Source of the DNA: CAWDMC01 sp963803295
Lineage (GTDB): Bacteria > Acidobacteriota > Terriglobia > UBA7540
Reading direction: 5' to 3'
Assembly (NCBI GenBank): GCA_963803295.1
Contig: CAWDMC010000004.1
Span: 62,001 to 126,000, forward strand
DNA: 64,000 nucleotides
Position numbers and translations under genes: made by a program. The first letter of the stretch is position 1. The number at the start of each line of letters is the position of its first letter. Under the pieces are notes generated by a model. That model saw only the letters and a program-made list of their open reading frames with translations. It had not been told where the DNA came from and searched no databases. Of the stretch, positions 51,605 to 61,736 are shown piece by piece.

Positions 51605-52438
51605 TTACTCATCACGCTTCACGGTCCTGGTGATTTCTCCGTACATCTCCGGGCGGCGTGCCGCAATGCGGTTGAACTCATACAAGCCGGGTACGCGGAT
51701 CACACGATTGTCGTCAGCTTTGGCGAGATCAACTTCGGCGTAGATGATCGTCTCCTCAGTCCCGTCCGCCTCGGCCAGCACTTTACCGTAATAATCTACG
51801 ATCTGCGAATGGCCGATGAAGTGAAATCCGCGCTCCTCGCCCACGCGATCGGCCGCGGCCACAAACATGTGGTTCTCGGTGGCGCGGACCTTCACGGTGT
51901 GATCCCAGGCGTCTGACCCTTGCGGCCAGTTGGTGGGGATCGCCAGTAACTGGGCGCCCTTCAGCTTCAGCACCCGGCCCGACTCGGGAAAGCTGCAGTC
52001 GAAGCAGATGTTCACCCCCAGCTTGCCGTGGCGGCTCTCGAAAAGGGGAAACGGCTTATCACCGGGCAGGTCGTAGCGATCGATGCCGAGACACAGCAGA
52101 TGCACTTTACGATGCGTGCCCAGAATGCCTTCCGGACTTACCACCAGCGCAGCGTTGTAAACCTGGTCGCCCTCGCGTTCGAGCATCCCCACGACGGCCG
52201 TACAGTCGAGCCGTTTCGCCGCCTGTGCCAGCGCCTCCGCCGCCGGGCCAGGCACGGTTTCCGCGGCCGGTAACGCTTCCTCGCGACTGTTGAAGCAGTA
52301 GCCGCTCAGGGCGCATTCGGGGAAAATCACGATTTTCGCTCCGGCTTGCGCTGCGGTTTCGAGATGCCTAAGAACGGCGGCAAGGTTACGCCCGTTCTCT
52401 GCTATTTTGACGTCCATCTGTACGGCAGCGATCTTCAT
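51605..52438 (-). CDS. Carbon-nitrogen hydrolase (nitrilase superfamily)
   Basis: 277 residues. The catalytic triad of the nitrilase superfamily is visible: Glu in IVIFPECALSGY, Lys in THRKVHLLCL and Cys in NICFDCSFPE. Members hydrolyse amides, carbamoyl compounds or deaminated glutathione in the cytoplasm. The start overlaps the coaE stop by four bases (ATGA). Substrate unknown; the overlap with coaE could hint at a role near pantothenate or cofactor repair, but this is only context. Confidence 0.88.
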   Translation of the reverse strand: MKIAAVQMDVKIAENGRNLAAVLRHLETAAQAGAKIVIFPECALSGYCFNSREEALPAAETVPGPAAEALAQAAKRLDCTAVVGMLEREGDQVYNAALVVSPEGILGTHRKVHLLCLGIDRYDLPGDKPFPLFESRHGKLGVNICFDCSFPESGRVLKLKGAQLLAIPTNWPQGSDAWDHTVKVRATENHMFVAAADRVGEERGFHFIGHSQIVDYYGKVLAEADGTEETIIYAEVDLAKADDNRVIRVPGLYEFNRIAARRPEMYGEITRTVKRDE

Positions 52439-53097
52439 GCATTCCCTCCCTGCGGGTTTCCAGTAAGGCTGCGAAGCTGTGGATATATACGCTCTACCTG
52501 CTCGCGCGTGTGCTCTTTCGGACCTGAGCAGTCGATGACGTAATCAGCGCGGCGGCGCTTCTCCTCCACCGGCATCTGCGCCGCTATTCGTTGCTCGGCC
52601 TCGTGTCGTGGCATGCCGGTCTTGCCGATCAGCCGCTCGACCTGCTGCTCGGGACGGCACCAGGCGACAATTATCTTGCGGAAGTTGCCGCCGATCCCCG
52701 TCTCGTAGATCAGCGCCGCATCCACGATCACCAACGCCTGGGGATCTTCCACCGCTAACTGGCGTGCACGCTCCCCCACCCGGGCGATGATCGCCGGATG
52801 CACAATGGCATCGAGCTGGGCGAGTCTCGCCGGGTCGTTAAAGACGAGAGCTCCGAGCTTCCGGCGGTCAATGTTGCCCCCGCCATCGAGCACGTCTTTC
52901 CCCAACTGCTGCACAATGAGGGCGTGAGTTGGCTCCGAGGGTTGAAGCATCTCATGCCCGATGCGGTCCGCATCAATGATCTTCGCGCCCAACTCCTCAA
53001 ACATGTGGGCCACCGTGCTCTTACCAGATGCGATACCGCCGGTCAATCCGAAGTAAGCCGCGGGGAGGTTCACGTATGGGTAGCCTTTAGAATGCAT
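52435..53097 (-). CDS. coaE: Dephospho-CoA kinase
   Basis: 220 residues performing the last step of coenzyme A synthesis. The P-loop is YFGLTGGIASGKSTV near residue 16, the substrate region IIDADRIGHEM follows, and the lid has GMPRHEAEQRIAAQMPVEEK with the family-typical arginine. The ATG at 53097 gives a short extra N-terminus; a GTG at 53073 would shorten it by eight residues. It is divergent from the DeoR-type regulator and directly upstream of the carbon-nitrogen hydrolase. Confidence 0.93.
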   Translation of the reverse strand: MHSKGYPYVNLPAAYFGLTGGIASGKSTVAHMFEELGAKIIDADRIGHEMLQPSEPTHALIVQQLGKDVLDGGGNIDRRKLGALVFNDPARLAQLDAIVHPAIIARVGERARQLAVEDPQALVIVDAALIYETGIGGNFRKIIVAWCRPEQQVERLIGKTGMPRHEAEQRIAAQMPVEEKRRRADYVIDCSGPKEHTREQVERIYPQLRSLTGNPQGGNA

Positions 53098-53224
53098 AGG
53101 AATACAAGTCGCCGTTGTATCTTATCCACGGAGGTTGCGGAATGACAGTGCCTCCAGAGACGGCCCCTTCCCCCGGGGGGCACCCCACTCCCGACCGCAG
53201 AAGCGGCAAGCCGGGCGGTGAAAG

Positions 53225-53259
53225 ATTGTGATTGACTCCACTCACAATTGTACTATAAT
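53225..53259 (+). promoter_or_regulatory. Promoter and overlapping operator of the DeoR operon
   Basis: ATTGTGA (53225-53231), ten bases and TCACAAT (53242-53248) form a perfect 7-bp-arm palindrome. Inside and after it lie TTGACT (53232-53237) and TATAAT (53254-53259) with a 16-base spacer, a near-consensus sigma-70 promoter. The operator covers the -35 element, so the regulator at 53290 probably represses its own operon. Confidence 0.65.
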
Positions 53260-53289
53260 TCGTCACGTTCGTGCAGACGTTGATCTATT

Positions 53290-54069
53290 ATGTTCGCCCT
53301 GAAACACAAGGATTTAGCTCCCAAGCGCCTTGAGCGGCTGCGTCGGATCATTATTCAGGATCACGTCGTTCGCATCGATCAGCTCTGCCTGCAACTCGGT
53401 GTCTCACCGGCTACGGTGCGCCGCGATCTCGAAGAACTCGAGAGCGCGGGCGATATCCGGCGCGTTCATGGCGGCGCGGTCAGCGCCAGTGGCCGTCTTG
53501 AGGAGCCCGTGTTTGAGGACAAGGCCTCCATCGCTACCGAGGAAAAAAGGCGCATCGCCCAGGCCGCGCTGAAATATATCCAACCCAACGATACCATTTA
53601 CCTGGATGGTGGCAGTACAATTCTGGAGTTGGCGCGGCTGCTGCGAGAACGGTCGAATCTGACCATTGTGACGAACTCACTGCAGTCGGCGATCGAACTT
53701 GTGGCCAGTGGACCGCGACTGATTCTGGTGGGCGGCGAAGTTCGCCGCCTCAGTCAGACAATTGTGGGTCCCCTTACCCGGCTGACGCTGCAGGAACTGC
53801 ATATCGACAAGGCTTTTCTCGGCACCATGGGGCTTTCGCTGGAGGAAGGACTCACCACCACCGATCCCAGCGAAGCCTTCACGAAAGAATTGGTCATGGA
53901 GCACGCCCGCGAAGTGATTTTGTTGGCCGATCACACCAAGATCGGCAAGATCTCTTTCACCCGCTCGGGCCGTCTCGAAACCGTGCGGGTGCTGGTGACA
54001 GACGGTTTGGTAGATCGCAAGCAGGCCGCGGGTTTCCGCAAGAAGGGGATTGAGGTTGTGCGAGCTTGA
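53290..54069 (+). CDS. DeoR-family transcriptional regulator
   Basis: 259 residues. The N-terminal helix-turn-helix reads VVRIDQLCLQLGVSPATVRR followed by DLEELESAGDIRRVHGGAV, the classic DeoR signature. The C-terminal DeoRC sensor domain (YLDGGSTILELARLL, IVTNSLQSAIELV, GTMGLSLEEGLTT) binds phosphorylated sugars in known members. It lies 38 bases before the 2-oxoacid dehydrogenase E1 gene and is followed later by fucose isomerase, alcohol dehydrogenase and aldolase genes, so a phosphorylated intermediate of fucose or a related deoxy sugar is a reasonable inducer. Confidence 0.93.
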   Translation: MFALKHKDLAPKRLERLRRIIIQDHVVRIDQLCLQLGVSPATVRRDLEELESAGDIRRVHGGAVSASGRLEEPVFEDKASIATEEKRRIAQAALKYIQPNDTIYLDGGSTILELARLLRERSNLTIVTNSLQSAIELVASGPRLILVGGEVRRLSQTIVGPLTRLTLQELHIDKAFLGTMGLSLEEGLTTTDPSEAFTKELVMEHAREVILLADHTKIGKISFTRSGRLETVRVLVTDGLVDRKQAAGFRKKGIEVVRA

Positions 54070-54106
54070 CCCGCGCAATCCCATGGAGAGATAAAGGAAG
54101 ATAACA

Positions 54107-56417
54107 ATGACAACCATCGCGACCACAGCCTACCTGAGCAACATGAAGCCGGATTTCAAACCCTTTGAAATCGATTGCGGCAAGATCCCGGCCTATCGCT
54201 TCACCGGCGATCTGGGAACGGAACTCGACGCCGGGCGAATCGATGCGGCCACGGCGGTCGGGCTGCTTGAAGATATGCTGATGATCCGCGAAATGGAAGA
54301 GATGATCGTCAAGCTGCGCTCCGGGGCCTACGAGCCGATTGCCGACTTCAACTATCGCGGGCCAACCCACGTCTCGATCGGACAGGAGGGTGCGTCGGTC
54401 GGCGCCGCAGGCGCTCTCGAACTGCGCGACTATATCACCAGTACCCATCGCGGTCACGGCGACAGCCTGGGCCGCGGTTGTCAGGCGATCCGGGCGATGA
54501 GTGAGGAGCGGCTGCACCGGCGCGTTTCGAATAGCGCCGGAGCAACCCGGGCCCAAATTCTCGAGATCTGCGCTTGAAGATCACGTCTACCGCACCCTGG
54601 CGGAACTTTTCGGCAAGGATGATGGATACTGCAAGGGCCGCGGTGGCAGCATGCACATCGCCGATTTCACCGTGGGACATCTCGGGGCCAACGCCATTGT
54701 GGGCGGCAGCGTTCCCATCGCCACAGGTGCGGCGCTGGGCAGCCGTTACCTGCGCAATGGGGCGGTGGTGTGCTGTTTCGCGGGCGACGGCGCCTACGCC
54801 AACGGGGTGGTGCTCGAGTCGATGAACTTCGCCGCGCAGGTGCAATTCACCAACGAAATCGCGGGCGATCATCGCTTCGGCCTGCCCATCATTTTCTTCG
54901 TTCTGAACAATCACTATGGCATGACCGGCCGCACCGACAACGAGGTGACCGGTGTCGCCCGCCTGGCCCGGCGAGCAGCCGGATTTGCCGACAACAACAT
55001 GCACGCGGAAGTTGTCAACGGCATGGACGTGCTGGCCGTGCGCGATGCCGTGCTGCGCGCTGCCGAGGGTTGCCGCCAAGGCGACGGACCCTATTTCCTC
55101 GACGTCAATACCTATCGCTATTACGGACACTCGCTGAGCGATCCTCGCAACGAATACCGCACCCGGGAAGAAGAGGAAGCCTGGCGAGCGGTCGACCCCA
55201 TCGCCATCTTCGAGAAGCAGCTTGTCCATTATGGAGTCCTCGACCAGGCTGGCGTTGCCGCCGTCGAGAAAGCCGTTCGGGACCGCAACGCGCGAGCCGC
55301 CCGGCGCGCCGCGGATGCTGCCGATCCCGATCCGGCCGACGTCATCACCTACATGTATACCGATACAACTGCGGACGAAGTCCCGCCACAATTCTCGAAG
55401 GTACGGATTCTGGAAGATCCTCCCGCCATCAAACGTTCGGCTAAAGGCGAAATTACTTATCGCGATGCCCTCAAAGAAGCACTTATTGAAGAGATGCGGC
55501 GGGATTCGCGCGTTATCTTTTATGGCGAAGACGTGGCCGAATACGGCGGCGCTTTCAAGCTGAGCAAGGGATTGCTTGAAACCTTTGGACGCGACCGCGT
55601 GTTTAACACGCCGATTTCCGAGGCCTGTATTTGCGGCACAGGTGTGGGCACGGCCATGGTTGGATTGCGGCCGGTGGTAGAACTCATGTATATGGACTTT
55701 CTGCTGATGGCCGGCGACCAGGTTTGCAACCAGGCGGCGAAGTGGCACTACATGTCGGGGGCACAGGTGGAAGTGCCGCTGGTCATTCGCGCCTCCGTAG
55801 GCGGCGGGAAAGGTTACGGCGGGCAGCACTCGCAAACGCTGGAATCAAGCGTTGCCAATATCCCTGGCATCTACATTGCTTATCCGGCGACGCCTTATGA
55901 TGCCAAGGGCATGCTGAAATCGGCGATCCGCGACAACAATCCCGTTCTGTTCATGGAATCGCAGCTTCTCTATGGTGAGAAAGGCGTGGTGCCGGAGTCC
56001 GAGTACCTGATTCCGCTAGGCGTCGCCGACGTCAAGCGCGCCGGCAGCGATATCACCCTGGTGGCTTGGGGACCGGCAGTGCACGACGCCCTGAAGGCTG
56101 CGGATAAACTGAAGGCGGAGCTTGGCGCCAACGCCGAGGTCGTGGACCTTCGCAGCCTGATCCCGCTCGATACCCAGACAATCCTGGCCTCGATTGAGAA
56201 GACCGGGCGCTGTGTGGTCGTCAGCCAGACGGTAACGATCGGCAGTTTCATGGGAGAGATAGCTTCCACCCTGCAAGAGAAGGCCTTTGATTACCTCGAC
56301 GCTCCCATCATGCGGGTGGGCGCCAAAAACGGAATCGCACCGCAATCGCACGTGCTCGAGGCTGTTTTCTATCCTCGGGCCGACGACATTGTCGCGGCCG
56401 CTAAGGCCATTTTGTAA
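54107..56417 (+). pseudogene. 2-oxoacid dehydrogenase E1 alpha-beta fusion, frameshifted
   Basis: An E1 component with alpha and beta halves on one chain, about 770 codons. The alpha part starts at 54107 (DMLMIREMEEMIVKLRSGAYE, shown by its residues MIREMEEMIVKL) and runs to ATRAQILEI, then stops in frame at 54577. It continues in the next frame at ALEDHVYRTLAELFGK, with the TPP motif GDGAYANGVVLESMN and NNHYGMTGR. The beta half begins near 55440 (GEITYRDALKEALIEEM) and ends at 56417. Removing the T at 54569 joins both frames. With E2 and E3 downstream it forms a pyruvate- or acetoin-type dehydrogenase complex; substrate is not evident. Real inactivation or sequence error are both possible. 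Confidence 0.85.
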
Positions 56418-56431
56418 GAAGGGACAGCATC

Positions 56432-57836
56432 ATGGTTCGAGCTGTTACCATGCCCAAGCTTGGGCAATCGGAAGAAGAAGGCAAGCTCGTACGCTGGCGC
56501 AAGCAAGAGGGGGACCCTGTTGCTAAGGGCGATATCCTTTTTGAAATAGAAACTGATAAGGCAATACTTGAGGTTGAAAGCTTCTTCGAAGGCACCCTGC
56601 TGAAGATCACAGTAGGTGAGGGGACGACGGTTCCCATTCAAACCACCGTTGGATTTATCGGCGTATCCGGGGGAGCCGATCCCTGAAATCGCTGCGCCAG
56701 CTCCCGCGCCGCAGGCTGCGGGAGCTTCCCGCGTGGTCACCGTGGTCGAAGAAGCGCCGCGAGTTTCACCGGCGTCGGTCGCGTCCGAAACCCCTAGCAG
56801 GCGCAGCGCGGAGCGGGCCCCGTCAGGTCCGGTCCCCCGGCCGACGGCACCCGCTCGCCCGCCTGTTCCCATTCCTGCGGCTTCGGAACCTCCCACCCTA
56901 TTCCGAATCAGCCCGCGCGCTGCCAAGCTGGCTGAGGATTCAGTGATCGATCCGGCTTCAATCGCAGGAACCGGCCCCGAAGGACGAATTGTCGAGCGCG
57001 ACGTCAAGGCTTACCTCGAAGCTCACGGTTACAACCAGATCCGCATTACACCGGCTGCCAAGCAACTTGCGGCCCGTGAGTCCCTGGACGTCCTCACTCT
57101 CTGGCGTGGCAACGGCGCCGAACGCATCGGTGTTGCCGATGTCGAACGCGCCCTCGCCGAGCGGCCGAAAGCCATGAGCCGGATGCGGCAGATCATCGCC
57201 GCACGCCTGAGCGAGAGCTACACCACTGCGCCGCATTTTTTTGTGACGGTCGCGGTGGACATGACCAACCTGGTTAAACTGCGCTCCCAGTGGAAGGCCG
57301 ACGGTAGACCCTACACGTTGACTGACTTCATTCTCATGGCCGCCACCTTGTCGCTGGCCGAGTTCCCCGCCGTGAACAGCACGACCGACGGCAAGAAAGT
57401 CTGGTGGCATGGCAAGGTGCAACTGGGGCTGGCCGTAGCTCTAGAAGAAGGGCTGGTAGTCCCGGTGATCCGCAATGCAGACGATTTGAGTCTCGCGGAG
57501 ATCCACGATTGCGCGGCGGAGCTGACGGCCAAAGCACGCGTGGGCAAGCTCACGCCCGACGAAATGAAGGGAAGCACATTTACAATTTCGAATATGGGCA
57601 TGCTGGACGTCGAGAACTTTACCGCCATCATCAACCCCGGCGAAAGCGCTATTCTGGCGGTATCGAGTACTGCTCCCCAGCCAGCCGTGCGGGACGGCAA
57701 GGTCGTGATCAGGGATGTGATGAAGATGACCTTATCGTCCGATCACCGTATCATCGATGGTGCGACGGCGGCGAAGTTCTCGAACGCGATCAAGAAGAAA
57801 CTCGAGGAGACATCATTGTGGAAACGTTTGGCGTAG
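56432..57836 (+). pseudogene. 2-oxoacid dehydrogenase E2 (dihydrolipoamide acyltransferase), frameshifted
   Basis: The first frame holds a lipoyl domain (residues 1-78) with the lipoylation lysine in EIETDKAILEVES, then stops at 56686. The rest, in another frame, begins at PGEPIPEIAAPAPAPQ, an Ala/Pro linker, followed by a peripheral-subunit-binding domain (ISPRAAKLAEDSVIDPASI, GPEGRIVERDVKAYL), a second degenerate one (ITPAAKQLAARESLDVL, RIGVADVERAL) and the acyltransferase domain ending in SSDHRIIDGATAAKF with the catalytic His and Asp. Removing the T at 56666 restores FIG-V-PGEPIPEI. The end overlaps the E3 start by 19 bases. Confidence 0.85.
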
Positions 57837-59221
57837 TAGTGATCGGGGCAGGGCCCGGCGGATATCCTGCCGCCATCCGCGCCGCGCAACTGGGTGCCTC
57901 GGTGGCCCTGATCGAGAAAGAATACCTCGGCGGGACCTGTTTAAATTGGGGCTGCATTCCTTCCAAAACCCTCATTCACACCGCGGATCTGTACGCACAG
58001 ATGATGTCATCGGCCGTACTGGGATTGCGAGTCGAGAATCCGGGATTCGACTATGCGGCGATGGCCAATCGTAAGGATCGCGTGGTTCAGGGCTTGCGCG
58101 CTGGTATCAAGCAGCTTCTCACCGCGAATGGAATTCGGGTTTTCCTAGGCGCTGCTTCCTTCTTAAGCCGCAATACAATTTCTATCGAGGGCGACCCTTC
58201 CACCGTCATCAAAGCCGAAAAGGTCATCATCGCCACCGGCGCCACTTCCTCCATGCCCTCTTTTTTGCCCCGGCACGAACGGGTGGTGGAAAGCCGCGCC
58301 TTCCTGGACCTGAAGTCAGCGCCCGCCCGGGTGCTGGTGCTGGGAGGCGGCATCATCGGATCTGAGTTTGCCTGCATGCTGGCCCAGCTCGGCGTCAAGG
58401 TCACGATCGTCGAATTGCTGGAGGATATCCTCAACGTGATTGATGCTGACGTGCGCCGAGAAGTTCGCCGCCATATGGAAAAGAATCTCGGCATCCGCAT
58501 TCTAACCGGCAAGACTCTTGAGCATATCGAGGCCGATGACGGGGGAGTCCGCGGCCTGGTTGGCGGCGAAAGGGTCGAAGCGGATCTACTGCTCGCGGCG
58601 CTGGGGCGCAAGCCGGTGACCGCGGCGCTTCGCCTCGAAGAGGCAGGGATAGCTACCAATCCCCAGGGTTGCATCGAAGTGGATGAGTATGGACGTACCC
58701 AGGTGGCAAGTATCTACGCGATCGGTGACACTACTACAGGAGTCCAATTGGCTCACGCCGCCACCTCACAAGGGCTGGTGGCAGCTGAGAATGCCTGTAC
58801 CCGTCACCTGCGCCGGAACGAGAAGTACATTCCGGTGTGTGTCTTCACGTCACCCGAGGTCGGCGCGGTGGGCTTGGGCGAGGAAGAAGCCCAGCAGAAG
58901 GGGATTGCGGTCAAAACCGGTAAGTTCAATTTCGCGGTGCTGGGAAAGGCGTTGGCAATCAACCACCCGCAGGGTTTCGTGAAGTGGATCGCCGATGCCG
59001 GCACGAATCAGTTGCTCGGAGCGCAAGTGGTCGGCGCCCATGCGACGGAGCTGATCGCCGAAGCGACCACCGCGATCCGCTCGGAGTTGACCGCAGCGGA
59101 ACTGGGCCATACCATCCACGCCCATCCCACGCTGGCGGAAGCCTGGATGGAATCGGCTCACGCAGTTTTGGGGGAGCCGATCCATTCTGTTCCCAAAAAG
59201 AAGGCGTCGGTAACGAGGTAG
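57818..59221 (+). CDS. lpdA: Dihydrolipoyl dehydrogenase (E3)
   Basis: 467 residues from the GTG at 57818, which has GAGGAGA eight bases upstream and lies inside the end of E2. The FAD motif is VVVIGAGPGGYPAAIRAAQLG, the redox-active disulfide GGTCLNWGCIPSKTLIH, the NAD motif VLVLGGGIIGSEFACMLAQLG (quoted by key residues LGGGIIGSE), and the C-terminal base in TIHAHPTLAEAWME. It reoxidises the lipoyl arm of the complex encoded upstream, giving NADH. Unlike its partners the frame is intact. Confidence 0.94.
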   Translation: METFGVVVIGAGPGGYPAAIRAAQLGASVALIEKEYLGGTCLNWGCIPSKTLIHTADLYAQMMSSAVLGLRVENPGFDYAAMANRKDRVVQGLRAGIKQLLTANGIRVFLGAASFLSRNTISIEGDPSTVIKAEKVIIATGATSSMPSFLPRHERVVESRAFLDLKSAPARVLVLGGGIIGSEFACMLAQLGVKVTIVELLEDILNVIDADVRREVRRHMEKNLGIRILTGKTLEHIEADDGGVRGLVGGERVEADLLLAALGRKPVTAALRLEEAGIATNPQGCIEVDEYGRTQVASIYAIGDTTTGVQLAHAATSQGLVAAENACTRHLRRNEKYIPVCVFTSPEVGAVGLGEEEAQQKGIAVKTGKFNFAVLGKALAINHPQGFVKWIADAGTNQLLGAQVVGAHATELIAEATTAIRSELTAAELGHTIHAHPTLAEAWMESAHAVLGEPIHSVPKKKASVTR

Positions 59222-59392
59222 TAAGTTGGAGATGGCCGGGATAGCGTTAATCGAACCATCAGCGGACTGTATGAACCAAGTCCCAGTACTCCCTGGGGCT
59301 GTTGCAGATTGCAGCATCTTTCCGGCATCTCGCACGCACGGGGCCGTTTCTCGGTTTTGCAAGAAACTGGGAGAAAGGCACTTAAAAAATAG

Positions 59393-59428
59393 TGTCTCAT
59401 CTGTCTCGTTTGTCTCACTTTTCTCATT
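59393..59428. repeat. Four 9-base tandem repeats
   Basis: TGTCTCATC, TGTCTCGTT, TGTCTCACT and TTTCTCATT follow each other without gaps in the untranslated region after lpdA. Short pyrimidine-rich array, function unknown. Confidence 0.6.
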
Positions 59429-59464
59429 TTCAAGGGGCATACTTGAGAGTTGCCGGTCGCGAGC

Positions 59465-59843
59465 GGGTCAGCAGACCCAAAGTGTGGGCCTGCGGTTTTT
59501 ACGTGTGTTCCAAAAGAAGAGCCGTGGGCCTTACGAAGCAGGCTTGCGCTACCCGCAACCCGCTCGGCGGACCGCGACCCACTAACGAACAAATTTTGCC
59601 AAAACGGAGCCACGATATTACTGAAAACAAAAAAGCGGGTTCTGGTATGGAGACAACTTGCGGAGCAAAAATGACCCGGAACCCACAGTGTGGGTCCGCG
59701 GCTTTTGCACAGATTCCAAAACGAGAGGCGCGGGCCTCGCAAAGCAGGTTTGCGCCACCCGCTCGGCGGATTGCGATGCGATGACCAGACAAATCTGCCA
59801 AAATGGAGCCACGATATTACTGAAAACAAAAAGGCGGGTTCTG
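59465..59843. repeat. Two diverged copies of an intergenic repeat of about 175 bases
   Basis: Copy 1 spans about 59465-59645 and copy 2 about 59672-59843 in direct orientation. The last 40 bases are nearly identical (GGAGCCACGATATTACTGAA then AACAAAAA(A/G)GCGGGTTCTG). Earlier blocks share GTGTGGG, CAAAA(A/C)GA, GCAGG(C/T)TTGCGC and CACCCGCTCGGCGGA-like segments. The repeats produce open but non-conserved frames on both strands, which I do not call genes. Together with the 9-base array they fill the 696 bases between lpdA and fucI. Confidence 0.7.
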
Positions 59844-59917
59844 CGCTCTACCGCCCTCGGCCATTCTTGAGGACGAGGTGACGGTAGAAAGCTGAACTCT
59901 CCAAGAGGAGTATAACG

Positions 59918-61736
59918 GTGGCGAATACCAAGAGTCTCAAAACGAACGCTCCCAGCAAGAGATTACGAGGCGCACTGCCCAAGATTGGGATACGGCCCAC
60001 AATCGACGGACGCCGCAAAGGCGTGCGCGAGTCTCTGGAAGCACAGACGATGGAGATGGCCAGAACCGCGGCCAAGTTTCTGAGCGAGAATATGCGGCAT
60101 GCGAACGGGCTGCCGGTGGAATGCGTTATCGCCGACACCTGTATTGGCGGTGTGGCCGAGGCTGCCGCAGCCGCCGACAAGTTTGCCCGCGAGGGCGTCG
60201 GGCTTTCGCTCACGCTGACCCAATGCTGGTGTTATGGCTCCGAGACGATGGACATGGATCCGCTGATTCCCAAAGCGGTTTGGGGTTTCAATGGCACGGA
60301 GAGACCTGGAGCGGTCTACCTGGCCGCGGTGTTGGCAGGTCATAACCAGTTGGGCCTGCCGGCCTTCGGCATTTATGGCAGAGACGTGCAAGATCCCTCT
60401 GACAAGACTATTCCCGCTGACGTTAAGGAAAAGCTGCTCCAATTTGCCCAAGCCGGACTTGCGGTCGCCGAAATGCGGGGGAAATCGTATCTGTCACTCG
60501 GTTCGGTCTCGATGGGCATCGCGGGATCGGTAGTAAATCCCAGCTTTTTCAAGAACTATCTCGGCATGCGCAATGAATACGTCGACATGGCGGAATTCAT
60601 CCGCCGCTTCGACGAGGAGATCTATGACAAGGCTGAGTTCGAGGGAGCGCTGGCGTGGGTGAAAGACAACTGCCCCGAAGGGCAAGGATTTCAATCCTGC
60701 GCATTTGCAGACGTCGCGCGCCAAGAAGGATGGCGACTGGCTAACCGTGGTCAAGATGACCCTCATCGCCCGTGACCTGATGATCGGTAATCCACGACTG
60801 GCAGAGTTGGGATTTGGTGAAGAAGCGCTAGGCCACAATGCCATCGCCGCCGGATTTCAAGGGCAGCGGCAATGGACTGACCACTTCCCCAACGGCGACT
60901 TCATGGAGGCAATCCTCAATTCCTCGTTTGACTGGAACGGCATCCGAGAACCCTTCACTTTTGCCACCGAAAATGACAGCTTGAACGGCGCCACCATGCT
61001 ATTTGGACATCTTCTCACCGCTACGGCGCAGATCTTTGCCGACGTCCGAACCTACTGGAGTCCGGCGGCTGTGAAACGTGTCACTGGAAAAGAGCTCACC
61101 GGCAAGGCATCGGAGGGCATCCTGCACCTGATTAATTCCGGTGCCGCGGCGCTCGATGCTACCGGACGCCAGAGAAGAGGCGGCCAGTCGGCCATCAAGC
61201 CTTTCTGGGAGATCACGCCCGAAGAAGCAGGACATTGTCTCGACGCAACCAAGTGGTGCCCGGCAATGCTCGAATATTTCCGCGGTGGCGGCTACTCCTC
61301 GCAGTTTGCGACCAAAGGCGAGATGCCAGTGACCATGGCGCGGATCAATCTGGTAGCTGGCCTCGGTCCAGCACTACAGATCGCCGAGGGCTACACCGTT
61401 GATTTGCCCGATGACGTGCACGAAAAACTGGACCTGCGCACTAATCCAACTTGGCCGACAACCTGGTTTGCTCCGAACCTCACCGGAGAGGGGCCCTTCC
61501 GGGATGTCTATTCAGTGATGAACAACTGGGGCGCCAATCATGGAGCGATTAGTTATGGTCACATCGGCGACCGTTTGATTACGCTGGCTTCCATGCTGCG
61601 AATTCCGGTCTACATGCACAACGTAGCGGAGGAGCGTATCTTCCGTCCCAGTACCTGGACAGCGTTTGGGGCGCAGGATCTGCAAGGCGCTGACTTCCGC
61701 GCCTGTGCAAATTTCGGTCCGCTGTATGGGAGGTAA
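59918..61736 (+). pseudogene. fucI: L-fucose isomerase, frameshifted
   Basis: Aldose-ketose isomerase converting L-fucose to L-fuculose. The GTG at 59918 follows AGAGGAG. The first frame covers LPKIGIRPTIDGRRKGVRES, TQCWCYGSETMDMDPL, GFNGTERPGAVYLAA and up to VKDNCPEG; the second carries TSRAKKDGDWLTVVKM, GHNAIAAGFQGQRQWTD and the catalytic metal residues in ATENDSLNG, FADVRTYWSP and WGANHGAIS, ending GPLYGR. Removing the C at 60683 gives KDFNPAHLQTSRAKKDG and one reading frame of about 605 codons. All catalytic residues are conserved, so loss of function would be recent, or the base is a sequence error. Confidence 0.9.

Noticed and set aside
59158..59829. A 223-codon minus-strand frame over the lpdA-fucI gap
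   Set aside because: It is produced by the intergenic repeats and the end of lpdA read backwards; composition is not protein-like.
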